From Phycisphaerales bacterium (lineage in GTDB: Bacteria; Planctomycetota; Phycisphaerae; Phycisphaerales; UBA1924): a DNA stretch of 64,000 nt. Of the stretch, positions 1 through 9,137 are shown piece after piece; positions within the stretch are counted from its first letter, which is position 1, and every line of letters begins with the position of its first letter. Made by a program: the position numbers and the translations under genes. The notes beneath the pieces were generated by a model. That model was not told where the DNA came from. It worked only from the letters and a program-made list of their open reading frames with translations, and made no database searches. The stretch is from NCBI GenBank assembly GCA_020847535.1, contig JADLBU010000006.1, forward strand, positions 36,121 through 100,120, read 5' to 3'.

Positions 1-1053
1 GACCGAGAAGCGGCATGAATACTCATCGGGGTTGCCGCCGCGCTGGGCGAAGAACGGATCGCTGACGGCACGATGCACCGCCTCGGTGAAGAGCCACTTC
101 TTGCCCTTCCAGGCCTCACGCGGCGGGTTGTTCAGTTCAAACGTGCAGCCCACGCACATCCCGCGGGCGTTGCCCGATCCTGCCGCCATCTCCTGCGAAG
201 ACTGCAGCTCCTGCAGGCGGATCTTGGCGATCTCATCCCCTGCGGCCTTCTCTTCGTATTCCCCCGGGGCATCGAAGATCTCGAACTCCTTGGCGGCGTG
301 CGCGGGCGGGTTCTCGACGGGGGCGAGCAGGGGCGTGCTGGGCTTCTTGAAGTTGTAATCGGTGGTCGCGTACTTGGCCGGCTGGACGGACTTCTCGTAG
401 GTCCAGTCGGAGATGGTCTGCTTGTCCAGGGCCCGACCCTTGGCGCCTGCCCAGTCGATCTTCTCGTAGCCGGCGTAGGGGTTGTACGCGCTGGGTGCAT
501 CCACCAGGTGCAAGGTGTGCTTGCCCTTGTCATCGTGGGTGAAGTAGTAGGCGATCCCCTCCTGCTCCATCAGCCGGCTGATGAAGTTGAAGTCGGTCTC
601 GCGGTACTGGACTTGGTACTCCTTGGCCTTGTAATCCGCGGAGAGATTGGGCTTGAAGTCGGCGAACGGGTAGAGGCCGAAGACGGCCTTGATGATGTCG
701 GGCACGGACTTGTTCTGGAAGATGCGGCAGTCGGCGGTCCGCGTGAGGAGCCACAGCCACGGGACGATGCGCATCTCGTAGCGGGCGTGGTCGCCGACAC
801 CGCCGGTCTGGACGAATCGCGATACCACGCCGCAGAAATACCGGAACTTGGCATCCCCGCGCATCATCTTGATGGTGACGGCGGTACCCAGGATCTTGTC
901 GAAATCGACGTTGTAATCCTCGCTGACGACCTCGGCGTCGATTTCGTAGAGGCGCGAGAGGACTTCACGACAGGTGAAGCGGACGAGCAGGAGCTTGTCC
1001 TTGCCCAGGGCGGTGTCGATCGAGATGAAGCGGTTGTCCTGGGTAAGGGGCAT
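1..1053 (-). CDS. vgrG: VgrG (TssI), T6SS spike protein, partial at left edge
   Basis: VgrG trimers form the needle tip that sits on the Hcp tube and carries effectors. I see 351 residues from ATG 1053 with no stop before the window edge, so the C-terminus is missing. The N-terminal part opens with NRFISIDTALGKDKLLLVRF and contains REVLSRLYEIDAEVVSED. The diagnostic segment is YRETDFNFISRLMEQEGIAYYF followed by HTLHLVD, the gp27-like signature of this family. Further on, a block with RAVSDPFFAQRGG fits the gp27/gp5 transition. The gene lies 60 bases downstream of an unrecognised gene. Just upstream of its ATG, a 9-bp inverted repeat (arms near 1064-1072 and 1095-1103) frames the leader. The missing part would show whether an effector domain or PAAR-binding tip follows. 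Confidence 0.93.
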   Translation of the reverse strand, partial: MPLTQDNRFISIDTALGKDKLLLVRFTCREVLSRLYEIDAEVVSEDYNVDFDKILGTAVTIKMMRGDAKFRYFCGVVSRFVQTGGVGDHARYEMRIVPWLWLLTRTADCRIFQNKSVPDIIKAVFGLYPFADFKPNLSADYKAKEYQVQYRETDFNFISRLMEQEGIAYYFTHDDKGKHTLHLVDAPSAYNPYAGYEKIDWAGAKGRALDKQTISDWTYEKSVQPAKYATTDYNFKKPSTPLLAPVENPPAHAAKEFEIFDAPGEYEEKAAGDEIAKIRLQELQSSQEMAAGSGNARGMCVGCTFELNNPPREAWKGKKWLFTEAVHRAVSDPFFAQRGGNPDEYSCRFSV

Positions 1054-1113
1054 AAGTGTCTCGCGGTGCCCGGCTTCCGATCTTGACGGACGATCGGGCA
1101 CCGTTTCTCCCTG

Positions 1114-2370
1114 TCAATTCTCCTCCGCGATCTCTGCGATCGCGGACGGGGAAAGAGTACCGAGCGTGCGCTGAATAAGCTGCCAGTGGAAATCGGCCAA
1201 CATCTGCCCGAAGCGGCGGCTGAACGATCCCGGGTCGGAGAGCGACTCCCTGTACGCCGCCGCCGCAGCGTCCGAGATCGTCGCGAAGGGGATCGTGGTG
1301 CACGCCTGAACGATGGTCTGGGTCAGCTTGGTCGCGATGATGCGGCGTACACCCTCGTCGGTGAAGTTTCTCATGTCCCTTCGGATGGTGGAGCCCAGCG
1401 AATCGGCGGCCGCGCCGAGCAGGTACGAGGCCAGGCTCTGAACTCCGGCGGCAACATGGGGCCGTATATCCTGCATCTCGAGCAGACCGGCTCCGGCGCG
1501 GCGGCGCAACTCGTTGGCCTGCGAGCGATCAGCAATCTCCCGCACCACCCCCTGCACGAACGCGGCAATCGCACCCGCGGTCAAGCGACCGCCCCGCGAA
1601 ATCGCAAGGCGCAGCGCTCGGCGCAGCAGCATCCTGCGAGCGGTGGCTCGCCACGCCGCGCGGAGAGAGTACAACGCGACTCGGCGGCCAACGCCGCGTG
1701 CGACCGCTCGCCCGACCGACATGGTCGCCACGTCGATCATGACATTTGCCAACGCCTCCAGCAGCGGGAGCATCGCCGACATGCTCCGCGCCGCCTCGCT
1801 CATCACGAAGCTGTCATGCATCTGCTGGCGGGACCAGTTGGTCTGGTGCTCAAGCTCGATGCAGTCCTCGCCGAAGATCACGACTCCGCGCGTGGTGACT
1901 CGTCCTTCCCCTCCGGAGCCCGACCGAGGCTCAATGGCGACGATCCGCCAGCCGACGGTGTAGCCCGGGGGGCTGCTGCCCAACAGCCCCAGCGCGATCG
2001 TCGCCAGGGCGGACGATGAATCCTCTTCTTGCCTCAGTTCAGGGAACATGAGTTCCGCGTTGCGCTGGGTAACCTCGGCCACCAGGATCACATCGCCCCG
2101 GCGGTAGTACCCGCGACCGGACGTGGGATATGTCGTCGCATCTCTCAAACCGCCGTCGCGTGCGTACTCGTACATCACCGTCTCACCGCCGCGAACTCCG
2201 AGCACCACGCGCCAGCAGGAGGTTCTCGGTGCCGCGCCCGTGAGATCGGAGATCCCGAGACAGCGCCGCTCAAACGCGAGCTGGCTCGCCCGTTGGCGCG
2301 CGAGCACCCGATCCCGAAATTCCTCCGGAGACTCCAGACCCAACATCTGCTGCCAGCTGGAACCAGTCAT
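1114..2370 (-). CDS. unrecognised protein between clpV and vgrG; candidate T6SS cargo or adaptor
   Basis: I do not recognise this 418-residue protein. The N-terminal ~170 residues look globular, with a beta-rich stretch (CWRVVLGVRGGETVMYEY, then RGDVILVAEV). The middle (about 195-290) is Ala/Arg-rich, helical and amphipathic, with repeated Arg-Arg pairs. The C-terminal third is also helical. I see no signal peptide, no clear transmembrane span, and no Zn, kinase or nuclease motif. It starts 45 bases after the clpV stop and ends 60 bases before vgrG, so it is probably co-transcribed with both. In many T6SS loci the gene beside vgrG encodes an effector, a chaperone/adaptor or a PAAR protein. 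It lacks the PAAR pattern. A cargo or loading role is inferred from position only. The ATG at 2370 is preceded by a GA-rich stretch. Confidence 0.75.
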   Translation of the reverse strand: MTGSSWQQMLGLESPEEFRDRVLARQRASQLAFERRCLGISDLTGAAPRTSCWRVVLGVRGGETVMYEYARDGGLRDATTYPTSGRGYYRRGDVILVAEVTQRNAELMFPELRQEEDSSSALATIALGLLGSSPPGYTVGWRIVAIEPRSGSGGEGRVTTRGVVIFGEDCIELEHQTNWSRQQMHDSFVMSEAARSMSAMLPLLEALANVMIDVATMSVGRAVARGVGRRVALYSLRAAWRATARRMLLRRALRLAISRGGRLTAGAIAAFVQGVVREIADRSQANELRRRAGAGLLEMQDIRPHVAAGVQSLASYLLGAAADSLGSTIRRDMRNFTDEGVRRIIATKLTQTIVQACTTIPFATISDAAAAAYRESLSDPGSFSRRFGQMLADFHWQLIQRTLGTLSPSAIAEIAEEN

Positions 2371-2415
2371 CGGTGCTCTCTGCCCTGTGCGCCGCCGTGC
2401 GAACGGTGGTGCATG

Positions 2416-5139
2416 TTAGAACTCGTACGCGAACTCCCCATCCTTCACACCAACCCCAACCTTCGTGATGGGCTTGCCCTCCACCATCCGCTCCAAAATC
2501 TCCCGACCGATCCGCGGCAGCATCTGACGCGTGATGATCGCATCGATCGCCCGCGCTCCGGATTCCAGCTCCGTGCAGCGGGACACGATCGTCTCCACCA
2601 CCGAGTTGTCGTACGTGAACGGCACCCGGTGCCCCTCTTCCACCCGTTTTCCGACGCGGGAGAGCTGGAGTCCGATAATCGACCGCATCATCTGGTCGCT
2701 GATCGGGTAATAGGGCACCACGTTGATGCGTCCCAGCAGGGCCGGCGGGAAGACCTTCAGCAGCGGCTCGCGCAGGGCCTTCTGCAGGGCCTCGGGCTCG
2801 GGCTTGAGCTCCGGATCCTTGCACATGTTCATGATCAGGTCGGTGCCGGCGTTGGATGTCAGGAGGATGATCGTGTTCTTGAAGTCGATATCCACACCCT
2901 CGGAATCCTTCATCATCCCCTTGTCGAAGACCTGGAAGAAGATCTCGTGGACATCCCCGTGGGCCTTCTCAACCTCATCCAGCAGCACGATCGAGTAGGG
3001 CCGCCGACGCACCGCCTCCGTCAGCACACCGCCCTGGCCGAAGCCCACGTACCCGGGGGGTGAGCCCATCAGCGTCGAAACCTTGTGGGCTTCCTGGTAC
3101 TCGCTCATGTTGATGGTGATGAGAGCGTGCGTGCCGCCGTAGAGCGTCTCGGCGAGCGAGATCGCCGTCTCGGTCTTGCCGACTCCCGAGGGCCCGACGA
3201 GCATGAATACGCCGATGGGTCGCTGGGGGTTGTCGAGCTTGGCACGGGAGAGCTGGATGCGCTTGGCGATCTCTTCGAGGCCGTAGCGCTGGCCGATGAC
3301 GCGCTTTTCCAACGTGTCGGCGAGTTTGAGGACGCTCTCGATCTCGTTGCGGACCATGCGTCCGACGGGGATGCCGGTCCAGTCGGCGACCACGGAGGCA
3401 ACCGCCTGGCCATCCACGCTGGGGAGGATGAGGGGGCTCTCGCCTTGCAAGGCGGCGAGCTCGGCTTGATGCTTCTTGAGTTCCTCGAGGGCAGCGAGCC
3501 GGGCATCCTCGGAGAGGGGCTGGGCGAGCGGGGCGTTGGATGCAGCAGGCGCCGATGCGCCGGTATCGGGCGAGACGCCGCCGGCGCGCAGCTTGCCCCG
3601 GATGTCCAGGATCTTCTCGACCAGCGCCTTTTCCTTGGCGAAGTGCTCATCGAGCCCCTTGAGGCGGGTCTGCTCGGCCTCCAGGCTCGCGGTCACTTCC
3701 TTCTTGCGCTCCGTGTGATCGACCCCGATCGCCGATTCACGATCGATGATCCCGATCTCGGTCTTGAGGCCCTCGATGCGACGCCGGGAATCATCGATCT
3801 CCGCGGGGATCGCATGCAGGCTGACGGCAACCCGGGCGCAGGCTGTGTCGAGCAGGCTCACCGCCTTGTCGGGCAACTGCCGTCCCTGGATGTACCGCTT
3901 CGAGAGCTTGACCGCGTTCTCCAGGGCCTCATCGAGCACCTGGATCTTGAAGTGCTTTTCCATGACGCCCGCGAGCCCGCGGATCATGAGCAGCGCCTTC
4001 TTCTCATCGGGCTCATCGACCTTGACGACCTGGAATCGCCGGGTCAGGGCCGGATCCTTCTCGAAGTGCTTCTTGTACTCGGCCTGCGTCGTCGCGCCGA
4101 TGGTTCGCAGCGTGCCACGCGCCAGAGCCGGCTTGAGCAGGTTCGCCGCATCTCCCGTGCCTGCGGCCCCGCCGGCCCCGACCAGCGTGTGGCACTCATC
4201 GATGAACAGGATGATCGGCTTGGTGGTCGCCGCCTGGACCTCATCGATCACCGAGCGCAGGCGATTCTCGAACTCACCCTTCATGCTCGCACCGGCCTGC
4301 AGCAGGCCGATATCCAGCGCCAGCAGTCGGACATCCTTGAGCTGGGGCGGGACATCACCGGCGACGATGCGCTGGGCAAATCCCTCCACCACCGCCGTCT
4401 TGCCGACGCCGGCCTCGCCGGTCAGGATCGGATTGTTCTGCCGCCGGCGCATGAGGATGTCCACGCACTGGCGGATCTCCTCATCGCGCCCGACGATCGG
4501 ATCCATCTTGCCGGAACGCGCGGTTTCGGTCAGATCGACGCAGAATCGCTTGAGCGCCTCCTCCTTGCCCATCTGCGCGGGCGGGATCGCGCCGCTCGTC
4601 TCTCCGGGCGCTGCCCCGGCGCCAGAGCCCATGCCGCTGCCGTCGTTGGCGATCTGGCCCTCCTCGGGCGATGCCCGAAGAAGCTGGGCGAAGCCGTCGG
4701 TGAGGGCCTCGGCCTTGACCTTCTCAAACTCGCGCGAGATGCCCAGGAGCACGGGCCGCAGAGCCTCGGTCTTGCTCCACGCGACCATCAGGTGGCCGGA
4801 GCGGACCTGGCTCTCTCCGAAGAGCAGGGTCGCGTATGACCATGCTTCCTTCACGCTGGCATCCAGGTGCCCGGACAGATCCGAGATCGAGGTCGAGCCG
4901 CGGGGCAGGCGATCCAAGGCGGCGGTGATGTCACCGGCCAGCTTGCTGGGGTTCACCTGGAAGTGCCGGATGATGTGATGAATGTCCGAATCCTGGTTCT
5001 GCATGATCTGCTGCAGCCAGTGGATCACCTCGACGTACGGGTTTCCGCGCAGCTTGCAGAAGACGGTTGATCCCTCCAGCGCCTTGTAGCAGAGGGCGTT
5101 GAGCTTTCCGAAGAGCTTAACTCGACTGATTTCCGCCAT
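2416..5139 (-). CDS. clpV: TssH (ClpV), AAA+ ATPase that disassembles the T6SS sheath
   Basis: ClpV is a cytosolic hexameric Clp/Hsp100 unfoldase that recycles the contracted TssB-TssC sheath. The 907-residue length is normal. The N-terminal ~160 residues form the Clp-N-like domain that docks on TssB. The first AAA+ module has Walker A GEAGVGKTAV (about 241-250) and Walker B LFIDECHTLVGAGG. A coiled middle domain follows. The second module has GPSGVGKTE (about 647-655), Walker B IVLLDEVEKAH and SPPGYVGFGQGG, the last typical of Clp proteins. I chose ATG 5139, which begins MAEISRVKLF and has GGGAGTGG just upstream. A longer frame to 5196 would add 19 residues overlapping tssG and is unlikely. 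It follows tssG by 57 bases. The locus also carries tagJ, whose product is known in some systems to modulate ClpV-sheath contact. Confidence 0.96.
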   Translation of the reverse strand: MAEISRVKLFGKLNALCYKALEGSTVFCKLRGNPYVEVIHWLQQIMQNQDSDIHHIIRHFQVNPSKLAGDITAALDRLPRGSTSISDLSGHLDASVKEAWSYATLLFGESQVRSGHLMVAWSKTEALRPVLLGISREFEKVKAEALTDGFAQLLRASPEEGQIANDGSGMGSGAGAAPGETSGAIPPAQMGKEEALKRFCVDLTETARSGKMDPIVGRDEEIRQCVDILMRRRQNNPILTGEAGVGKTAVVEGFAQRIVAGDVPPQLKDVRLLALDIGLLQAGASMKGEFENRLRSVIDEVQAATTKPIILFIDECHTLVGAGGAAGTGDAANLLKPALARGTLRTIGATTQAEYKKHFEKDPALTRRFQVVKVDEPDEKKALLMIRGLAGVMEKHFKIQVLDEALENAVKLSKRYIQGRQLPDKAVSLLDTACARVAVSLHAIPAEIDDSRRRIEGLKTEIGIIDRESAIGVDHTERKKEVTASLEAEQTRLKGLDEHFAKEKALVEKILDIRGKLRAGGVSPDTGASAPAASNAPLAQPLSEDARLAALEELKKHQAELAALQGESPLILPSVDGQAVASVVADWTGIPVGRMVRNEIESVLKLADTLEKRVIGQRYGLEEIAKRIQLSRAKLDNPQRPIGVFMLVGPSGVGKTETAISLAETLYGGTHALITINMSEYQEAHKVSTLMGSPPGYVGFGQGGVLTEAVRRRPYSIVLLDEVEKAHGDVHEIFFQVFDKGMMKDSEGVDIDFKNTIILLTSNAGTDLIMNMCKDPELKPEPEALQKALREPLLKVFPPALLGRINVVPYYPISDQMMRSIIGLQLSRVGKRVEEGHRVPFTYDNSVVETIVSRCTELESGARAIDAIITRQMLPRIGREILERMVEGKPITKVGVGVKDGEFAYEF

Positions 5140-5196
5140 CGTTCCACTCCCGATCCATCCAAGACCGACACTTGTACCACCAACACCGCGATCCAC

Positions 5197-6660
5197 TCAT
5201 CGCCGTGTTGCCGCCCTCTCGTTCAGGTGGACCCGCTCAGCGGGCGTCACCAGATCGTCCCCATCCCGACCCAAGGCACCTGTCCGCAGCCAGGTCGTCC
5301 ATCCGAGCTGCGCTCCGCGGGCCCGTTGCCCGCCGAGCGAGATCTTCGGGACCTCATCCTCCCTGAGCACGAGTTGGACCTCGAAATCCAACTCCATCCC
5401 GATGTAGTTGCGGACCCAGTCCACCAGGCGGCGATAGCTCTCGCCGTTGGGCAACAGCCGGCAGTAGTCTGCAAACCGCATCGGTCCCAGGCGGATCCGC
5501 ACGCAGCTCTGAACGTCCCAGGCACGCGTCCCGGCGACCGCGCCGATGCCCAGCCTCGTTGATTCGCTGCCCGACCCGATGCGGCACCAGTACCGTTTCG
5601 GCAGATCCAGCCAGCGGCCGATGAACTCCACGATGCTCGCCGGCACTCCGAAATACCCGCGGATGATCGCCTCCAGCCCCTCGGCGTTGCGCGTCGGGTG
5701 GCTCAGGCGACCGGAGTAGTGAAGCTTGGCGGCATCGGGCACCGCATCTCGGCCCATCAGCGAGGGCATGCCGAGCCCGAAAAGCGAGCCGACGTAGAAG
5801 ATGTACCTGTCGTCGGCCGGGCGATCCCCGCTGACGGCCATCTGGTTCACCGCCCAGGCGCGGTAGAACAGCGAGATCATGCGGTGGTTGAAGACATCGA
5901 AGAAGCGGGCGATCGTCGAATCACCGGCGTTGCGCTCCCGATCGCGGGCGTAGTCGGTGAAATGCAGGGGCAGGGGGCCGTGAGGGCCCAAGAGGCCCAT
6001 GAAGTTGACAAAGACGCGGCCGCCGCGAGCCTCGCCGCGCGCCATAAATCTCGGGATTGTCACGGGGGCGAATGCGAGCGAAGGCTCCTGCGAGAAGCGG
6101 ACGACATCTTCCGAGGGAAGCACGGAAGTTCCCAGCCGCGGCAACTGCGGGTATGCAGAATCGAGCAGCCGGCAGAGGTGAAAGAAATCCGGCGCGTACA
6201 ACTGATCGGAAAGCAGGGCGTGCCGCGCGGGGGCCTGTTCGACGATCGGCTCGGCGATCGGTTCCGGCGTGATGGGGGCCTCCGGTGGGACAACGGGCGG
6301 CCCCGCCGGCCGGCTCACGGGCTGTTGAGCCGGCGCCGGGCGAGCGGGAGATGGGGGCGATGTCGGAGAGCCTGCTCCCGGCGGCTTGAGCGCCCCCGGC
6401 CGAGCCCCTGGCACCACCGGCGCTCCCGGGCGCACCACCGGACCTGCGGGCGGCACGGGCTTGACCGTTGAGGGCGTCGTCGCCGGCGGTACGGGCCGCG
6501 GCGGCACCAGCGGACGCGGAACCACCGGTGATCGCGGCGCTTGCGGACCACCTGTGCCCGGCATGGCCTGGCCCGGTGACACAGGAGCGCCGGCCCCCTG
6601 AGGACGCGGGGACTGCGGTGGATGGGCCGGGGGTTGTGGGGGTCGGGGCGCCTGGCTCAC
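5197..6660 (-). CDS. tssG: TssG, T6SS baseplate wedge protein with a long proline-rich N-terminal extension
   Basis: TssG (ImpH/VasB family) pairs with TssF and TssE in the baseplate wedge. The family region begins near residue 155 with PDFFHLCRLLDSAYPQLPRLG and continues through FMGLLGPHGPLPLHFTDY, which is highly diagnostic, and FNHRMISLFYRAWA. The first ~150 residues are unusual: low-complexity Pro/Ala/Gly/Val sequence (for example RPPQPPAHPPQSPRPQGAG) with no counterpart in the typical ~330-350-residue TssG. Here the protein has 487 residues. The start is GTG 6660, overlapping the tssF stop as GTGA, so the two are translationally coupled. Because that coupling fixes the start, the extension is probably translated, although an internal start near residue 140 cannot be excluded. 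The extension may be a flexible linker or a protein-binding tail; this is inference. Confidence 0.94.
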   Translation of the reverse strand: MSQAPRPPQPPAHPPQSPRPQGAGAPVSPGQAMPGTGGPQAPRSPVVPRPLVPPRPVPPATTPSTVKPVPPAGPVVRPGAPVVPGARPGALKPPGAGSPTSPPSPARPAPAQQPVSRPAGPPVVPPEAPITPEPIAEPIVEQAPARHALLSDQLYAPDFFHLCRLLDSAYPQLPRLGTSVLPSEDVVRFSQEPSLAFAPVTIPRFMARGEARGGRVFVNFMGLLGPHGPLPLHFTDYARDRERNAGDSTIARFFDVFNHRMISLFYRAWAVNQMAVSGDRPADDRYIFYVGSLFGLGMPSLMGRDAVPDAAKLHYSGRLSHPTRNAEGLEAIIRGYFGVPASIVEFIGRWLDLPKRYWCRIGSGSESTRLGIGAVAGTRAWDVQSCVRIRLGPMRFADYCRLLPNGESYRRLVDWVRNYIGMELDFEVQLVLREDEVPKISLGGQRARGAQLGWTTWLRTGALGRDGDDLVTPAERVHLNERAATRR

Positions 6661-8609
6661 AGGAGCGACCTCCGCCCCAGGCGAGCCGGCCAGCGCATGA
6701 TCGGCCCGTGATCGGCGCCGGAGATCACCGTCTCGGTAAACGAGTTGAGGGAGACGTACCGCGCGAAGAAGTGATCGAGAACCGCTCCCAGCAGGAACGG
6801 CCCCGTGCCCTCGAAGTTTGCCTCTTCCAAGGTGACGCCGACCTCAAGCCCCCTGCCGAAGACGATGGGCCCGGGCGTCTGGATGCGCCGCGTGATCGGG
6901 GAGACCTTGACCGAGCGCACCCCATCGACCTGCTTGCGCACGACCGGATCCCCGCGATCCCCGTAGAGGCGGAGGATGTCGCGCAGGGCCGCCGCTCCCT
7001 GCGCCACTTCGGACCCGCCACGGCCATCGGTTGCGGGCGCATCGGAGATCGAGAGATAGTTCAGCGAGAGGTGGCTGATCAGCCGCCAGGAAAGATCGCC
7101 CTCGGACTGCCCGGGCTTGGGCTCGATGTGCGAAGCCCGCGGGGCGGTGGGTCCGGAGACCACCCGGGTCGCCGAAACGGGCGCGCCGACATCGAGCGTG
7201 AAGTCGGTATCGGCGCGGCCCACGGGCATGTGCAGCGGCAGGTCCCGGTTGGTGCAGAAGGTCTCGATCGAGAGCTGGCGGATCTCCTGCGAGTAGGGCG
7301 CGCTCGACGAATCGACCAGCGAGATATAAACATCGCTCCCCGCGTAGCTGCTCCGGCGTCCGGCGCGCTGCTCGCGCTCGGAGAGCGCCCGGGGGACACG
7401 GTTGGCGGCGAAATAGGCGCCCGTCGATCCCGCGCCGGCATCGGTGTCGCTCGCCGCGTAGAACGGGCGGAACACCGTCTGGTCCTCGGCCTGCGCCCCG
7501 ATGCCCGTGACGGCGTGTACCGAGTAGACCTCGAAATCCAGCGGCCGCGTGCGATCGGGCAGCACCTGGAACTCGCTGAATCGCTCGGTGACGAAGATGC
7601 GGTCGGCACGCTTTGGAAAAAGGTTGATCGCCGGCGTCGAGTGCAGCCCCACGTGCTCGGTCCCGACGACGTTCTCGAGCTCCGCCGACTCCTCATCGAA
7701 CAGCAGGACGATGTCAACCTCGCTGAACTGGCACCCCGCCAGGTGCTGGCGCAGACCGGAGATCCCCGCGAACAGGAACCGCTGCGGGAACGAGAAGTAC
7801 TCGTGCAGCAGCCGGTATCCCTGGAAGCTGCGCGCATCGTACGGAAGCAGTGCCTCATCCTCTTCAAACCCCACGCGGCTGATCGCCGAGGTCGGCATGA
7901 GCGCCGCCGTGCGCGGCGCCCGAGTGCCCGCGGGAACAACCGGGCGCACGACGATGCCCTTGCAGTGGCCGTGGATCTGCTCGTACAGCCGCATCGGCGT
8001 CATGCCCCCGCCGCGCAGGTTGAGCACCAGCCGGTCGAGGGTGAGCTTGGAGAACGTGAGGCCTGCGGTCGCGGCGAGCCGGATCCGCAGGGCGCCGCGG
8101 ATGGGAGCGACCGATGACACGGTCTGGGCCAGGTCAAGCACGCCGAAGTCGCGCGTGTAGTACTGGGCCTGGAGCAGCTTGATCGGGTAGATGGTGACAT
8201 CCTGCGCAGTGCGGTACTCGCAGCTGGTCCGCTCCTGCTTGCCCAGGAGGCTCCGCAGGCTCGATCCGCGCGGCAGCGTGTAACCCGAGGCCAGCTCGGC
8301 ATCCCCGTAGTCGGGCGCGAACTCGACGATGCACATCGAGGGTGTCGGCGCCAGGTAGTGCGGGTAGACGGCCTGCAGCAGGTTCTGCGTGAAACGCGGG
8401 AACTCGGCGTCGAGCTTGAGCTGCACGCGGGATGCAAGGAACGCGAAGCCCTCGAGCAATCGCTCGACGTACGGATCGACACAGGTGTCCTGGAGATCAT
8501 CGATCGCCAGCCGCGCTGCGATCTTCGGATACTCGCGCGCAAACTCCCGGGCGACACCCTGGAGGTGTCGCAGCTCCTGTTCGTAGTACCTCAGCAGACG
8601 GCGGTCCAT
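6657..8609 (-). CDS. tssF: TssF, T6SS baseplate protein
   Basis: TssF (ImpG/VasA) forms the core of the baseplate wedge with TssG. The protein has 650 residues, near the family norm of about 590-640. It begins MDRRLLRYYEQELRHLQ, with EFAREYPKIAARL shortly after, the standard family N-terminus. Other family marks are VERLLEGFAFLASRVQLKLD, the FTQNLLQAVYPHYLAPTPSM segment and, in the C-terminal half, LSLNYLSI followed by DILRLYGD. No membrane segments are evident, as expected for a cytosolic structural protein. ATG 8609 follows tssE by 18 bases with a GTGAGG-type ribosome site. The stop overlaps the tssG start by four bases. The order tagJ-tssE-tssF-tssG-tssH matches many T6SS operons. Confidence 0.96.
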   Translation of the reverse strand: MDRRLLRYYEQELRHLQGVAREFAREYPKIAARLAIDDLQDTCVDPYVERLLEGFAFLASRVQLKLDAEFPRFTQNLLQAVYPHYLAPTPSMCIVEFAPDYGDAELASGYTLPRGSSLRSLLGKQERTSCEYRTAQDVTIYPIKLLQAQYYTRDFGVLDLAQTVSSVAPIRGALRIRLAATAGLTFSKLTLDRLVLNLRGGGMTPMRLYEQIHGHCKGIVVRPVVPAGTRAPRTAALMPTSAISRVGFEEDEALLPYDARSFQGYRLLHEYFSFPQRFLFAGISGLRQHLAGCQFSEVDIVLLFDEESAELENVVGTEHVGLHSTPAINLFPKRADRIFVTERFSEFQVLPDRTRPLDFEVYSVHAVTGIGAQAEDQTVFRPFYAASDTDAGAGSTGAYFAANRVPRALSEREQRAGRRSSYAGSDVYISLVDSSSAPYSQEIRQLSIETFCTNRDLPLHMPVGRADTDFTLDVGAPVSATRVVSGPTAPRASHIEPKPGQSEGDLSWRLISHLSLNYLSISDAPATDGRGGSEVAQGAAALRDILRLYGDRGDPVVRKQVDGVRSVKVSPITRRIQTPGPIVFGRGLEVGVTLEEANFEGTGPFLLGAVLDHFFARYVSLNSFTETVISGADHGPIMRWPARLGRRSLL

Positions 8610-8627
8610 GCAGCCTCACCGGCGCGT

Positions 8628-9137
8628 TCAGACGCGCCGCTCCTTGATATCGCAGCGACCGGTCTCCAGGTCGATCTCGGTGCGGATGTACAGAGCCTCG
8701 GGCATCGGGAGCGGGCACAACTGCCCGCTGATCTCGAAGGCAAAGCCGTTGTGCCCGGCCCCACTGCCGGCATCGAGCTCGACCACGCGCACCTCCAGCG
8801 ACGGGCCCACGATCCGCGGCTCAAAGGTCTGGATCGCATCCCGCACCATGCCCACCACCCGCTCGGGCGACATCCCGCTCACGGTCAGGCCCGTCAAGTC
8901 GAGCATGCCGTAGTTCAGCACGCTCTTTGCCGCCAGCGGGTAATCGTTGATCTCGTCGGTCTGCGGCTTGCACGGGCAGTTGAGCAGCCACGCCAGGTCG
9001 CGCAGCACCGCTCGCCGAAGCATCCGCATCGACATCACTCGCCGGTCACGGCTCTCGACGCTCGCCTTGGGCTCATCGTCGGTCAGCCGGTCCAGCAGCG
9101 AGGGCTGCAATCGTTCAGAGGCGGTCAGCTCAGACAC
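8628..9137 (-). CDS. tssE: TssE, gp25-like T6SS baseplate protein
   Basis: TssE is the small gp25-like lysozyme-fold protein (not an enzyme here) that links the baseplate to the sheath. The predicted 169 residues include SERLQPSLLDRLTDDEP at the N-terminus and RDLAWLLNCP in the middle. After that come SVLNYGMLDLTGL and IQTFEPRI, with strand-rich sequence to the end, matching the gp25 pattern. I chose GTG 9137 because a GGGAGG site lies 5 bases upstream and the product starts right before the conserved block. An ATG at 9245 would add 36 residues read out of frame through the end of tagJ and is unlikely. The GTG overlaps the tagJ stop codon by 8 bases, showing tight coupling. Confidence 0.93.
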   Translation of the reverse strand: MSELTASERLQPSLLDRLTDDEPKASVESRDRRVMSMRMLRRAVLRDLAWLLNCPCKPQTDEINDYPLAAKSVLNYGMLDLTGLTVSGMSPERVVGMVRDAIQTFEPRIVGPSLEVRVVELDAGSGAGHNGFAFEISGQLCPLPMPEALYIRTEIDLETGRCDIKERRV

